A stretch of DNA of 12,721 nt from Planctomycetota bacterium (GCA_016935955.1 JAFGPY010000127.1:1-12721); one strand, 5' to 3'. Positions 1-6,675 are shown, counted from the stretch's first letter. The notes: generated by a model not told the origin, from the letters alone. Numbers and translations: made by a program.

Positions 1-154
1 CGCGGTCCATGCCGATGGTCACGAGGCTGCAATGCGGGAAGTCGCGCGTGGCGGCCATCCAGGCGAACTCGTCGACCCACTTGAGCATCGCGCCGCCGAA
101 GAGCCGACCGTGATGGTTCAGGTGCTCGGGCCGTACCAGGGCGAAATTGTCCAT
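1..154 (-). CDS. Acyl-CoA thioesterase, hotdog fold (partial, N-terminal part)
   Basis: Only the first 51 codons are inside the window; the gene runs off the left edge. The peptide begins MDNFALVRPEHLNHHGRLFG and continues with a GGAMLKWVDEFAWMAA stretch. The N-H-x-G-x-L-F-G-G / W-x-D-E pattern is typical of hotdog acyl-CoA thioesterases of the YciA/ACOT (BFIT) type, which hydrolyse acyl-CoA to free acid and CoA in the cytoplasm. Two in-frame ATGs are possible, at 160 and 154. GAGGG lies 9 bases before the ATG at 154 but only about 3 before the one at 160, so 154 is preferred. It starts 21 bases after the zinc-ribbon gene stops and is probably cotranscribed with it. The substrate chain length cannot be told from this fragment. 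Confidence 0.82.
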   Translation of the reverse strand, partial: MDNFALVRPEHLNHHGRLFGGAMLKWVDEFAWMAATRDFPHCSLVTIGMDR

Positions 155-175
155 GAGCATCGTCCCTCGCAGCCG

Positions 176-574
176 CTACAGTTTCCGCCCACACTCCTGG
201 CAGAACTTGGAGTCCTCTTCGTTCAGCGTGCCGCAATCCTGGCATCGGATCATGACGACCTTTCCCGGCGCGGAGCGTCCCAGCGAGATGTCGGCCTCGT
301 CGAGGGCGTCCTTGACCATGCCGCCGGCCATGCGGGTGTAGGGCTCCAGGTCGTCGCGGGCGCCTTCGGGATCCAAAATGACTCCCGACCCGCGGAGGCC
401 TCGGGCCGAAACGCGCTGGATGATCTGGCCGATAGCGGCAATCACGATACCGACCACGGCAAGCTGCATGGCGTGGGTGAAGAACGTGGACATGAATATG
501 ATTACGCCCAGTACCATCAACACAAAGCCTACGTAGTACCCAGCCTTGCGCTCCGGTGAGATGTATCTCGTCAT
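176..574 (-). CDS. Small membrane protein with C-terminal zinc ribbon
   Basis: 132 residues. Two hydrophobic segments (about residues 12-33 and 36-53) form a helical hairpin, followed by a polar linker and a C-terminal zinc ribbon CQDCGTLNEEDSKFCQECG with cysteines 111, 114, 125 and 128 (C-x2-C-x10-C-x2-C). Soluble zinc ribbons on short membrane anchors are widespread in bacteria and mostly uncharacterised; binding of zinc is well supported, the biological role is not. The ATG at 574 follows a G-rich GGGGGTGG stretch a few bases upstream. The gene lies 47 bases after the nitrilase-type lipoprotein gene and 21 before the thioesterase start, so the three may form one transcript. No catalytic motif is visible. 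Confidence 0.8.
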   Translation of the reverse strand: MTRYISPERKAGYYVGFVLMVLGVIIFMSTFFTHAMQLAVVGIVIAAIGQIIQRVSARGLRGSGVILDPEGARDDLEPYTRMAGGMVKDALDEADISLGRSAPGKVVMIRCQDCGTLNEEDSKFCQECGRKL

Positions 575-621
575 AGTCCACCCCCGCCTTCGGTGTCGGA
601 GAAGTCGGATGCCCTTGCCGC

Positions 622-1767
622 CTACCTACGTTTCGGCGCTGTTCGGAATTTCCGCAGCCGGTCTCGCTCCGCTTGCTCGTACTCGTTCTGCGTGGGCACG
701 CCGATCGAGCGGATCATTCGGTCGATCGGGATCGCCGGATTGTTCGACCAGAACACGCCCATGTCTTCTTCCGGGTAGAACTGAAAGCCCACGTCGTCGC
801 CGTACTTCTTCCTCAGGGCCTCCCCGTTTTCGAGTTTGGGATGCCACGGAAGGAGGCGGTACTCCAGGTCGATCTGGCAGACCAGCGTGTCACCGTCGGG
901 CGTCGTTTTTGCCTCTTTCGGGCGCAACTCCGCCGCCAGGCGGCCCACGGGATCAATCACGACGGCGTCATTGCGCCACGTGCTCGAGACGACGTAGTAG
1001 CGGTTGTTGACGGCCCGGGCCGCCGCCACGGAGACACTGGGCGACTGCGTCGGCCAAGCCACCAGTTCGGCTCCCTTCAGGGCCAACTCGTGCCAGCCTT
1101 CCTCGTGGCAGTAGTCGAAGCAGATCTGCAGGCCGATGCGGCCGAAATCGCAATCGAAGACCGGGAAGCTTCTGCCCGGCGTCAGTCCGCCCTCGAAGGT
1201 TTCGGCCGGCGCCCAGTCGATGACGGCGTGGGCCTTGTCGTAGCGGCCCATCATCTTGCCCTCGCGGTCCAGGAGGATCGCCGAGTTGTAGTACGCGCCG
1301 TCGGCGACGATCACCGACGGGATGACCAGGTACGTGTGATACTGCCGGGCCAGGTCCTGGAAGAATCGAATGCCCGGACTGTCGAGGGCGATGGCCCGCC
1401 GCGCCAGCGGCGCGCTCGAGTCGTTCAGCGAGAATTCCGAGAGCACGACCAGGTCGAGCCCGCGGCTGAACCTGGCGCGGGCCTGCCGATCCATCTCCAC
1501 GACGCGGGCCTTCAGTTCCTCGCAGCGGGCCTCGATCCCGGGAAACGGGCCGTACATGTGGTGGCACACGGTTCCGATGACGACCTTGCGCGGCGGGCCG
1601 TCCACTTTCACGGGGCGCGGATGGCTCTCGGCGGCCAGCATGAACGGCGGCCAACCGGCCTCCTCGGATCCTCCAACGCGGCAACCGGCAAGCCAGACCG
1701 CGCTCAACGCTACGGTCGCCGTCAACAACATCAGTGTCCGGCCGCACTGCTCCGCTTCAACGATCAT
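622..1767 (-). CDS. Lipoprotein carbon-nitrogen hydrolase (nitrilase superfamily)
   Basis: 381 residues from the ATG at 1767. That start is preferred over a longer reading frame because AAGGAG sits 7 bases upstream (1775-1780) and because it places a lipoprotein signal at the N-terminus: a hydrophobic stretch ending in lipobox LAGC with Cys29. The mature part has the nitrilase-superfamily triad: Glu111 (VVLSEFSL), Lys178 (GRYDKAH) and Cys216 (GLQICFDYCHEEGW). Family members cleave C-N bonds of nitriles, amides or carbamoyl compounds through a cysteine thioester; substrate specificity is not predictable here. Most relatives are cytoplasmic, so an export and lipid-anchor signal is unusual and points to an envelope substrate. 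A promoter at 1842-1870 suggests expression independent of the hydrolase gene upstream. The C-terminal 70 residues are charged and not assigned. Confidence 0.85.
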   Translation of the reverse strand: MIVEAEQCGRTLMLLTATVALSAVWLAGCRVGGSEEAGWPPFMLAAESHPRPVKVDGPPRKVVIGTVCHHMYGPFPGIEARCEELKARVVEMDRQARARFSRGLDLVVLSEFSLNDSSAPLARRAIALDSPGIRFFQDLARQYHTYLVIPSVIVADGAYYNSAILLDREGKMMGRYDKAHAVIDWAPAETFEGGLTPGRSFPVFDCDFGRIGLQICFDYCHEEGWHELALKGAELVAWPTQSPSVSVAAARAVNNRYYVVSSTWRNDAVVIDPVGRLAAELRPKEAKTTPDGDTLVCQIDLEYRLLPWHPKLENGEALRKKYGDDVGFQFYPEEDMGVFWSNNPAIPIDRMIRSIGVPTQNEYEQAERDRLRKFRTAPKRR

Positions 1768-1841
1768 TGTCTCACTCCTTGAATCGCAGCCGCCCGCCGG
1801 CGCGCGGCGCCGTGCCGCACGCGGTCGAGGTGCCGCCGCAG

Positions 1842-1870
1842 AGTATAGCACAGGGAAGCACAAGACTGAA
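1842..1870 (-). promoter_or_regulatory. Putative sigma-70-type promoter for the nitrilase-type gene
   Basis: On the minus strand TATACT (1842-1847) is preceded by TG one base upstream (extended -10) and, across 17 bases, by TTCAGT (1865-1870), a weak -35. The predicted transcript start is near 1835, giving a leader of about 68 bases rich in GC inverted repeats. It lies in the 146-base gap after the GH39-like gene. Confidence 0.45.
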
Positions 1871-1913
1871 CAGCCCAGGATCCGCGCGGCGACGATCGAG
1901 TTGCTGCACCGCC

Positions 1914-3578
1914 TCAACGGCGCGGCGGCGCGAGTTCCAGCAGCCGCACGCTGTGACCGGCCATCTCAATGTCCATCGTCAGGCGCCCGTCGGCGACGGG
2001 TGTCGGCCGGCGATCGGCCGCGTGGAGCACCTGTGACAGCTTCTCGTATTTGGCGGCATTGTCACGGAAGACCTTGATACCCGGCTCGCCGTAGAGCCGC
2101 TCGACGCTGCCCTCGTACAGACCGGCCTTGGGCAGCGGTTCGAGTCCGGCGGCCGCGCAGTCGGCCTCGAAGGCGTAGGCCCAGACGCTGTGCTCGCGGT
2201 CGACGAGCCACTCGCTGACGCGCCAGTCGGTCCCGGCGGCCATGCGCGAGTCTTCGACCACGAGGCGAACCGTCTCGGGCACCGAGGCGTCGCGCTCGGG
2301 CCGATGATTGTAGAGCAACACGAACAGGCGGTCGTCCTTGCGGCAAGCCACCGCGCCGCAGTTGGCCGCGGACGTCGCCTCGACGTCGACCTCCAGCCGC
2401 TTGCCGCCGGCCATCCGCTGGAGCATCTCGATCACGCGGCCCTTCGGGTGCATCACGCCGTAGGTCGCGTGGTCCCACTCGTAGAGCTTGCGAATGTCCA
2501 GGGCGTAGACGCGAGCGGCCAGCGCGGCGTAGAAACTGGCCGACCATTCGGTCGTGTCGCCGGCATAGAGATGGCGGCCCCGGTCGTCGCCCAGCACGGC
2601 GAACTCGCCGACCTCGATCGTCACGCGGTCGAAGTAACCGTAGCGGTCGAGCCGCGAGCGAATCGCTCCCATGGCCTCGTCGAACCGGCTGACGGGCCAC
2701 CCGACGCGTGGGTACCACGAGCACGAGAAGACGTCCATCGGCGCGCCGATCTGTCCCGTGCCGGCATTGTCGCCCGTGGCCACGTGGTCGATGATGTCCA
2801 GGCCCCAGCGGTTGCGGGCCCAGCGCGGCCGGCCGATCATGCCGGGATTCAGGATGTTGCCCGGACCGACGACCGCCCGCGGCAGCACGCGCCGCACGGC
2901 CGCCACCGTGTGATCGTAGTGGACCATGTACTGTTCCTTCGTTCCCGCCCAGTGGGCCGGCTTCAGGTCCGGCTCGGTCCCGACACGGAAGGACCACTGG
3001 CCGACCGTCTCGCGGCCGAAGGCCTCGACCATGGCCCGCACGGACGCCTCTACGTAACGGCACCAGACGTTCTCGTCGGCCGGCGGCGCGGTGTTGCCGT
3101 AGTAGTTCGGCTGCGGCGGATCGCTCATGGCGTCCGGCACGTTGTCCAACACGATGCGCGGCGTGTACCCGTGCTCCATCGCCGCACGCAACTGGGCGAT
3201 CATGCCGGTGAAGTCGGTCCGCAGCGATCCGTCCTCGGCGACACCGCGGAACCAGACGTTCTCGCCCTCGTACCGGCCGCCCAGCAGGTAGACCAGGTTG
3301 AGTTCGGTCACCAGCGGCGCCGCGCCGCGGTAGTCGCGCACCGCCTGCGGATCGAGGAGGGCGTGCGGCTTGTTGAAGTTGCCGACCGACCAGAAGGCGT
3401 AGCACGTGCCCAGCGGGGACGCGTCGGCCGCCACGGTAATTGTCCGCGCGCCGGGAGTCAGGTTGGGCACGACGACCGCATGCGGGGCGGGCGCCGAGGC
3501 GCAGCCGCAGAGTACCGCGCTCGCAGCCAGTAGAATCGCCGACAACCGGCGCCAGCCAACTATTCTCGAATCCGTCAC
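1914..3578 (-). CDS. Lipoprotein glycoside hydrolase, GH39-like (clan GH-A TIM barrel)
   Basis: 554 residues from a GTG start at 3578, chosen because GGGAGG lies 5 bases upstream. A basic N-terminus, hydrophobic core and lipobox LCGC (Cys26) mark a lipoprotein, so it should act at the cell envelope. The central region reads as a clan GH-A (beta/alpha)8 barrel: FRVGTEPD places the likely acid/base at Glu202 (end of strand 4) and VTIEVGEFAV the likely nucleophile at Glu325 (end of strand 7). Other barrel-like stretches are SWYPRVGWP and KLYEWDHATYGV. After about residue 385 comes a beta-rich domain, as in GH39 beta-xylosidases and related enzymes. Family assignment is by motif only; GH39, GH30 or an unnumbered relative are possible, and the substrate is unknown. 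It is followed downstream by the nitrilase-type lipoprotein. Confidence 0.7.
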   Translation of the reverse strand: MTDSRIVGWRRLSAILLAASAVLCGCASAPAPHAVVVPNLTPGARTITVAADASPLGTCYAFWSVGNFNKPHALLDPQAVRDYRGAAPLVTELNLVYLLGGRYEGENVWFRGVAEDGSLRTDFTGMIAQLRAAMEHGYTPRIVLDNVPDAMSDPPQPNYYGNTAPPADENVWCRYVEASVRAMVEAFGRETVGQWSFRVGTEPDLKPAHWAGTKEQYMVHYDHTVAAVRRVLPRAVVGPGNILNPGMIGRPRWARNRWGLDIIDHVATGDNAGTGQIGAPMDVFSCSWYPRVGWPVSRFDEAMGAIRSRLDRYGYFDRVTIEVGEFAVLGDDRGRHLYAGDTTEWSASFYAALAARVYALDIRKLYEWDHATYGVMHPKGRVIEMLQRMAGGKRLEVDVEATSAANCGAVACRKDDRLFVLLYNHRPERDASVPETVRLVVEDSRMAAGTDWRVSEWLVDREHSVWAYAFEADCAAAGLEPLPKAGLYEGSVERLYGEPGIKVFRDNAAKYEKLSQVLHAADRRPTPVADGRLTMDIEMAGHSVRLLELAPPRR

Positions 3579-3625
3579 GAAGGCCTCCCTGTCGCGGTCT
3601 CGGGTCTCGGTCCGCCAATCCTGCT

Positions 3626-3658
3626 GGTGAAACCCCCGGCAACAGCAACCGGGTCACC
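3626..3658 (-). other. Leader hairpin upstream of the GH39-like gene
   Basis: GGTGA (3626-3630) pairs with TCACC (3654-3658), and CCCGG (3635-3639) pairs with CCGGG (3649-3653) around a 9-base loop, with a 4-base bulge on one side. It lies about 50 bases before the GTG start, between the upstream terminator and the gene. No convincing promoter is visible in this gap, so whether it is a leader structure or a processing site is open. Confidence 0.3.
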
Positions 3659-3698
3659 CATTCCGGACCGGATTCGTGACGGCCGCCGGCGCAAAAGG

Positions 3699-3730
3699 GC
3701 GAGGCGCACCGCCGCGGCGGTGCGCCTCGC
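3699..3730 (-). terminator. Rho-independent terminator after the Cys/Lys microprotein gene
   Basis: A perfect 32-base palindrome: GCGAGGCGCACCGCCG (3699-3714) is followed immediately by its exact reverse complement (3715-3730). On the minus strand it is followed by CC then TTTT (3693-3696). It lies 26 bases past the stop of the microprotein gene and before the GH39-like gene. A second, shorter palindrome, ACGAGATCTCGT (3733-3744), sits just before it. There is no T-run on the plus-strand side. Confidence 0.75.
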
Positions 3731-3756
3731 TCACGAGATCTCGTCGATGGTGTCTG

Positions 3757-3807
3757 CTACTTGCCGGGTTTCTTTTTCTTCTTCTTGCAGCCACACGTGT
3801 CACACAT
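3757..3807 (-). CDS. Cys/Lys microprotein, 16 residues
   Basis: An open frame of 16 codons plus TAG reads MCDTCGCKKKKKKPGK. AAGGAGG stands 6 bases before the ATG, one of the best Shine-Dalgarno matches in the window. A TATAAT box lies 71 bases upstream of the start, and a perfect 16-bp hairpin with a T-run follows the stop, so the frame sits inside a complete small transcription unit. The N-terminus C-D-x-C-G-C is a compact thiol cluster that could bind zinc, copper or nickel, or be redox active; HypB proteins begin with a similar M-C-x-x-C-G-C element, but nothing else of HypB is here. Six consecutive lysines (mixed AAG/AAA) could bind nucleic acid or an acidic surface. Function unknown. Alternative: a leader peptide, but a strong terminator lies between it and the next gene. 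Confidence 0.6.
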   Translation of the reverse strand: MCDTCGCKKKKKKPGK

Positions 3808-3825
3808 AACAGGCCTCCTTCTCAC

Positions 3826-3835
3826 GGGAGCTCCC
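3826..3835 (-). promoter_or_regulatory. Palindrome in the microprotein leader
   Basis: GGGAGCTCCC is a perfect 10-base palindrome about 10 bases upstream of the AAGGAGG ribosome-binding site at 3814-3820. Further upstream in the same leader CCGGG and CCCGG (within 3853-3866) could also pair. It could be a leader fold or a protein-binding site; neither is proven. Confidence 0.25.
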
Positions 3836-3877
3836 ACAGCAGACGCGTCCGGGCCCGAATCCCGGTCGGTCTCACTT

Positions 3878-3909
3878 ATTATATGTGCGCCACCGTACAG
3901 GAGCGGCAA
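3878..3909 (-). promoter_or_regulatory. Putative promoter of the microprotein gene
   Basis: A consensus -10 TATAAT (reverse complement of 3878-3883) lies in a short AT-rich patch in otherwise GC-rich DNA. The best -35 candidate is TTGCCG (3904-3909), but the spacer would be 20 bases, longer than usual; at 17 bases the sequence is CCGCTC. The predicted start near 3871 gives a leader of about 64 bases. It lies between the stop of the first oxidoreductase (3946) and the microprotein. Confidence 0.45.
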
Positions 3910-3945
3910 CTTCTTCCGGCTCCCCCAGCGCGGCCGCCGGGCAAC

Positions 3946-4944
3946 TCAGAGCCGCTCGACCGCCTGCCAGCGCCCCGTGTCGCCGGATTCGTAGGCGGCC
4001 GCCATGATCAGCACCGTGTCGAGGCAGGCCTCGAGGTCGTGCTTCAGTTCCTCGGCCGACAGCTCGCCGCGGATGGCGGCCACCAGCCGGGCGATGCGGT
4101 CGGGACGCGCCGTGGCGGCAGGCACGTCGGTGCGCGGCTCGCCGGGACCGCCCATCACCAGTCGGTCGGTCATCCAGAGGCTTTTCTTCGTGCCGATGAT
4201 TTCCAGCCCCTGGTGCCCGCCGGTGAAGACCCATGCGGCCTCCACCCGGCCGAGCACGCCGCTGGCGAAACGCATCAGGATCAGGCCATAGTCGTCCACG
4301 CGGTCGTAGTTGCCCGAGACGTTCCCCCGCATGGACCACACCTCGTCGACCGGACCGAACAGGTGCCGCAACAGGTGCACCGCGTGGGTGCCCATGTCCA
4401 GCAGCGCCCCGCCGCCGGCCAGGTCGGGGTCGGCGAACCAGGCCAACTCGGGCGAATCGAACCATCGCCCGTAAGCAGCGTGGTGGGCGTTGCGGAAGTT
4501 GGCGTGCGTCACCTGCCCCAGGGCTGCCGCCTCAAGCACCGAAACGACGCCGCGATTGCCCGGCTGAAACGGCTGGAAGTAGCCGCTCATCAGCACCGAC
4601 TTGTGCCTGGCAGCCAGTGACGCGATGCACTGCGCGTCGGCCGTGGTCGTCGCCAGCGGTTTCTCGCACATCACCGGTTTGCCGATCGGCAGCACCTTCT
4701 CCAGCAGTGGCAGGTGTTGCGTGTTCTCGGCGCAGATCACGAACCCATCCACCTGCGGATCGGCTGCCGCCTTGCCAAGGTCAGCGACGAAGCGGCAATT
4801 GTTCTCGGCGGCCCTTTGGCGACCGCGCTCTTCGTTGGCGTCCCAGATCAGCTCGGGATGCCCGGCGCTGGTCAGGGCGGCAATGTCCTTCAGGAACTGC
4901 TTGCTGTGAATGTGGGCCGTTGAAATGACGGCGATGCGAGGCAT
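3946..4944 (-). CDS. Gfo/Idh/MocA-family NAD(P)-dependent oxidoreductase
   Basis: 332 residues from the ATG at 4944; AAAGGAG (4952-4958) lies 7 bases upstream and fixes the start although the frame is open further back. The family signature is present: CEKP with Lys95 (94-96), the usual catalytic EKP lysine, and GGGALLDMGTHAVHLL (178-193) with Asp183 and His187 in the substrate-binding segment. Members oxidise or epimerise sugars, inositols and related polyols using NAD(P). The N-terminal nucleotide-binding loop is unusual: AVISTAHIHSKQF replaces the typical G-x-G-x-x-G. The protein is of normal family length. It lies 134 bases after the other Gfo/Idh/MocA gene, and that gap holds a structured repeat, so cotranscription is plausible but not certain. 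Substrate unknown. Confidence 0.88.
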   Translation of the reverse strand: MPRIAVISTAHIHSKQFLKDIAALTSAGHPELIWDANEERGRQRAAENNCRFVADLGKAAADPQVDGFVICAENTQHLPLLEKVLPIGKPVMCEKPLATTTADAQCIASLAARHKSVLMSGYFQPFQPGNRGVVSVLEAAALGQVTHANFRNAHHAAYGRWFDSPELAWFADPDLAGGGALLDMGTHAVHLLRHLFGPVDEVWSMRGNVSGNYDRVDDYGLILMRFASGVLGRVEAAWVFTGGHQGLEIIGTKKSLWMTDRLVMGGPGEPRTDVPAATARPDRIARLVAAIRGELSAEELKHDLEACLDTVLIMAAAYESGDTGRWQAVERL

Positions 4945-4989
4945 CTGCTCTCTCCTTTCATCGACTGCCGGACCAGGGCGGGCGCCGGC

Positions 4990-5048
4990 GGGTGCCATGT
5001 TTCTGCTTGCCGTCAGGCCCTGAGCCCGTCGAAGAGCAGAAGCGTGCT
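4990..5048 (+). repeat. Dispersed structured repeat, copy A
   Basis: 59 bases that align without gaps to 12332-12390 with 11 differences (48/59 identical by my count). The conserved core is CCTGAGCC-y-GTCGAAG, the reverse complement of the TTCGAC-rr-GCTCAGG motif seen in repetitive extragenic elements of many bacteria. An imperfect 12-pair stem (4996-5007 with 5035-5046, including two G-U pairs) encloses an inner TCAG/CTGA hairpin. Homology continues weakly to about 5073 (GTTTGC, CCGGC). It fills most of the gap between the two oxidoreductase genes. Confidence 0.7.
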
Positions 5049-5078
5049 TGCTGTTTGCGCCGGCGATGCACCACCGCT

Positions 5079-6410
5079 CTACCGGCCCATCATGGCCTCG
5101 GCCTTCTCGGCCACCTGGCGGCGGAACTCGTCCATGTGCACGACCTTGCCTTCGCCGCGGGCCTGCTCGGCCGCCCAGGCCAGCAGGTGGCTTTCGACCG
5201 ACTCGTCGATCGTCGTCAGCGGATCGTCGCCGCCCGAGGTGCCCTTCCAGAAACACTCGATGACGTGCGTGAAGAGCCGCTCGTCGCCGCCGCCGTGACC
5301 GTCGAGGCCCGCGGCCTTCAGGTCGATGATCTCGGGCTCGGCCTTGGTGCCGAACGGGCCGTGCCAGTGGCGATAGACCATGATCATGCCGCGACCCATG
5401 TCGCCGCGAATCGTGCCCAGCGTGCCGTCCAGACGGATCTTGCGGCCGCACTCCTCGCCGATCGAGAAACCTTCCATCGTCAGCGTGCAGATGGCGCCGC
5501 GCTGCGTCTCCATCATCACCGTCTGGTGGTCCACGACGTTGTTGTGCCCGTTGTAGACGCAGCGGCTGTAGGGCGACTCGGCCAGCCGACGACGGCGCTC
5601 CTCGCGCGTCGAGTCCTTCGAGAATCCCGGGCCGAGCATGGCCACGGGCCACGTCGTGCACGGGCCCATGTAGAAGGCCTCGGCGTCGTGAATGCACGTC
5701 TCCTGCACCGGGCAGCCGTCGGTGCACCGCTCGGGCGCCCCGGCCGGCTTGTTGGCCGGCGTGAAATGGTCCAGCCGTCCGAAGCTCGACACCTTGGTCA
5801 CCTCGTCGCCGATGATCCACGGCATCAGGTCCAGGTCGTGGCAGCACTTGGCCAGGATCATCGGGTTCTCCTGGTCGCTGTTGTTCCAGTTGCCGCGCAC
5901 GAACGAGTGCGTCATGTGCCAGAATTCGACGTGCTCGGTGTGCGTGTAGGAATAGACCTGCCCGATCGTGCCTTCGCGAACCAGGCGGCGAATCTCCTGG
6001 AAGAACGGGCTGTAGCGCAGCTCGTGCTGGACGGCGATCTGGAGACCCTTCTGCCGCGCGGCCAGAGCCATGTGCGCCGCCATCACCGGATCGTGGGCCA
6101 CGGGCTTTTCGAGCAGGACGTGGCATCCCTTCCCGAGCGCCGCCAGCGTCGCGGCATAGTGCGTGCGATCGTTCGTGGCGATCAGGGCCACGTCGGCCGC
6201 AGGGGCAGACGGCGAGAGGGCCTCCTCGAACGACGTGAAGGCGCACTCGGGCGGCAGGCCGTTGAGCGCCGCTTCGTCGGCGCGCCACTCGTCGCGCGGC
6301 TCGGCGATCGAGACGATGCGGATCATCTCCTTGCACTCTCGGGCCAGACGCCCGAACATGCGACCACGATTTCCGCAACCGACAAGCACCGCTCGCAGTG
6401 GCTCAGCCAT
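5079..6410 (-). CDS. Gfo/Idh/MocA-family oxidoreductase with cysteine-rich insert
   Basis: 443 residues from the ATG at 6410, preferred over an upstream start because GAGGAG lies about 7 bases before it and because the protein then opens directly with the Rossmann strand. VLVGCGNRGRMFG (8-20) is the dinucleotide-binding loop; LLEKP (99-103) carries the catalytic-type Lys102; KCCHDLDLMPWIIG (188-201) is the substrate-site segment. A cysteine-rich stretch follows (Cys229, 233, 239 and 251, around CTDGCPVQETC), which I recognise as recurring in a longer subgroup of this family and which may bind a metal. At 443 residues it is about 100 longer than typical members. It should act on a sugar or polyol in the cytoplasm with NAD(P). 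Likely first gene of a unit starting at the promoter 6496-6523. Confidence 0.87.
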   Translation of the reverse strand: MAEPLRAVLVGCGNRGRMFGRLARECKEMIRIVSIAEPRDEWRADEAALNGLPPECAFTSFEEALSPSAPAADVALIATNDRTHYAATLAALGKGCHVLLEKPVAHDPVMAAHMALAARQKGLQIAVQHELRYSPFFQEIRRLVREGTIGQVYSYTHTEHVEFWHMTHSFVRGNWNNSDQENPMILAKCCHDLDLMPWIIGDEVTKVSSFGRLDHFTPANKPAGAPERCTDGCPVQETCIHDAEAFYMGPCTTWPVAMLGPGFSKDSTREERRRRLAESPYSRCVYNGHNNVVDHQTVMMETQRGAICTLTMEGFSIGEECGRKIRLDGTLGTIRGDMGRGMIMVYRHWHGPFGTKAEPEIIDLKAAGLDGHGGGDERLFTHVIECFWKGTSGGDDPLTTIDESVESHLLAWAAEQARGEGKVVHMDEFRRQVAEKAEAMMGR

Positions 6411-6459
6411 TGCCCGTCTCCTCACAGACGTGTCCCACACCCACGGCGAAATGACCACC

Positions 6460-6480
6460 GCGGCCCCCCCTGGAGGCCGC
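6460..6480 (-). other. Hairpin in the leader of the oxidoreductase gene
   Basis: GCGGCC (6460-6465) pairs with GGCCGC (6475-6480) across a 9-base loop, inside the predicted 5' leader of the gene starting at 6410. It may only reflect high GC content; no known riboswitch is recognised. Confidence 0.25.
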
Positions 6481-6495
6481 CCGACGAAGCCGGGG

Positions 6496-6523
6496 ATTGT
6501 ATGTCAATGAGTCTCGATTTCAA
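6496..6523 (-). promoter_or_regulatory. Putative sigma-70 promoter for the oxidoreductase genes
   Basis: TTGAAA (6518-6523) and TACAAT (6496-6501) are separated by 16 bases; each matches five of six consensus bases. The predicted start near 6489 gives a leader of about 79 bases to the ATG at 6410. The 301-base gap 6411-6711 otherwise holds the hairpin at 6676-6700, an orphan ribosome site at 6632-6648, and no gene I can support. Confidence 0.6.
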
Positions 6524-6631
6524 GGGCTAACCGCGGGAAATGCCGGCAGAGGGACTCGTCGCGGCCAAGGCCGTGCAGGTCGTGGATCAGTGAAGAAACC
6601 CCGGCCGCGGTCGCGTGGACATCGGCTGCCG

Positions 6632-6648
6632 AAGGAGGCAAGCCTATG
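6632..6648 (+). promoter_or_regulatory. Orphan Shine-Dalgarno plus ATG
   Basis: AAGGAGG (6632-6638) followed by 7 bases and ATG at 6646 opens a plus-strand frame beginning MKNWELDLNE. The frame then runs through the terminator hairpin and antisense to the dockerin-type gene, so most of it is a shadow. The first ten codons could be a remnant of a lost gene, or chance. Confidence 0.25.
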
Positions 6649-6675
6649 AAGAATTGGGAACTCGATCTTAATGAA

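Noticed and set aside
673..1782. Long plus-strand open frame antisense to the nitrilase-type gene
   Set aside because: Its translation is rich in Arg/Asp/His/Val without family motifs, and the opposite strand encodes a clear catalytic triad. It is a high-GC shadow.
2190..3533. Plus-strand open frame of 447 codons over the GH39-like gene
   Set aside because: Composition and lack of motifs mark it as the antisense shadow of the hydrolase; no ribosome site supports its start.
3946..6378. An 810-codon minus-strand frame that would fuse a long N-terminal part to the first oxidoreductase
   Set aside because: The first 478 codons are an out-of-frame reading of the second oxidoreductase; the real start at 4944 has its own AAAGGAG site.
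4992..6530. Plus-strand frame of 512 codons
   Set aside because: Antisense to the second oxidoreductase, no motif, begins inside the repeat element.
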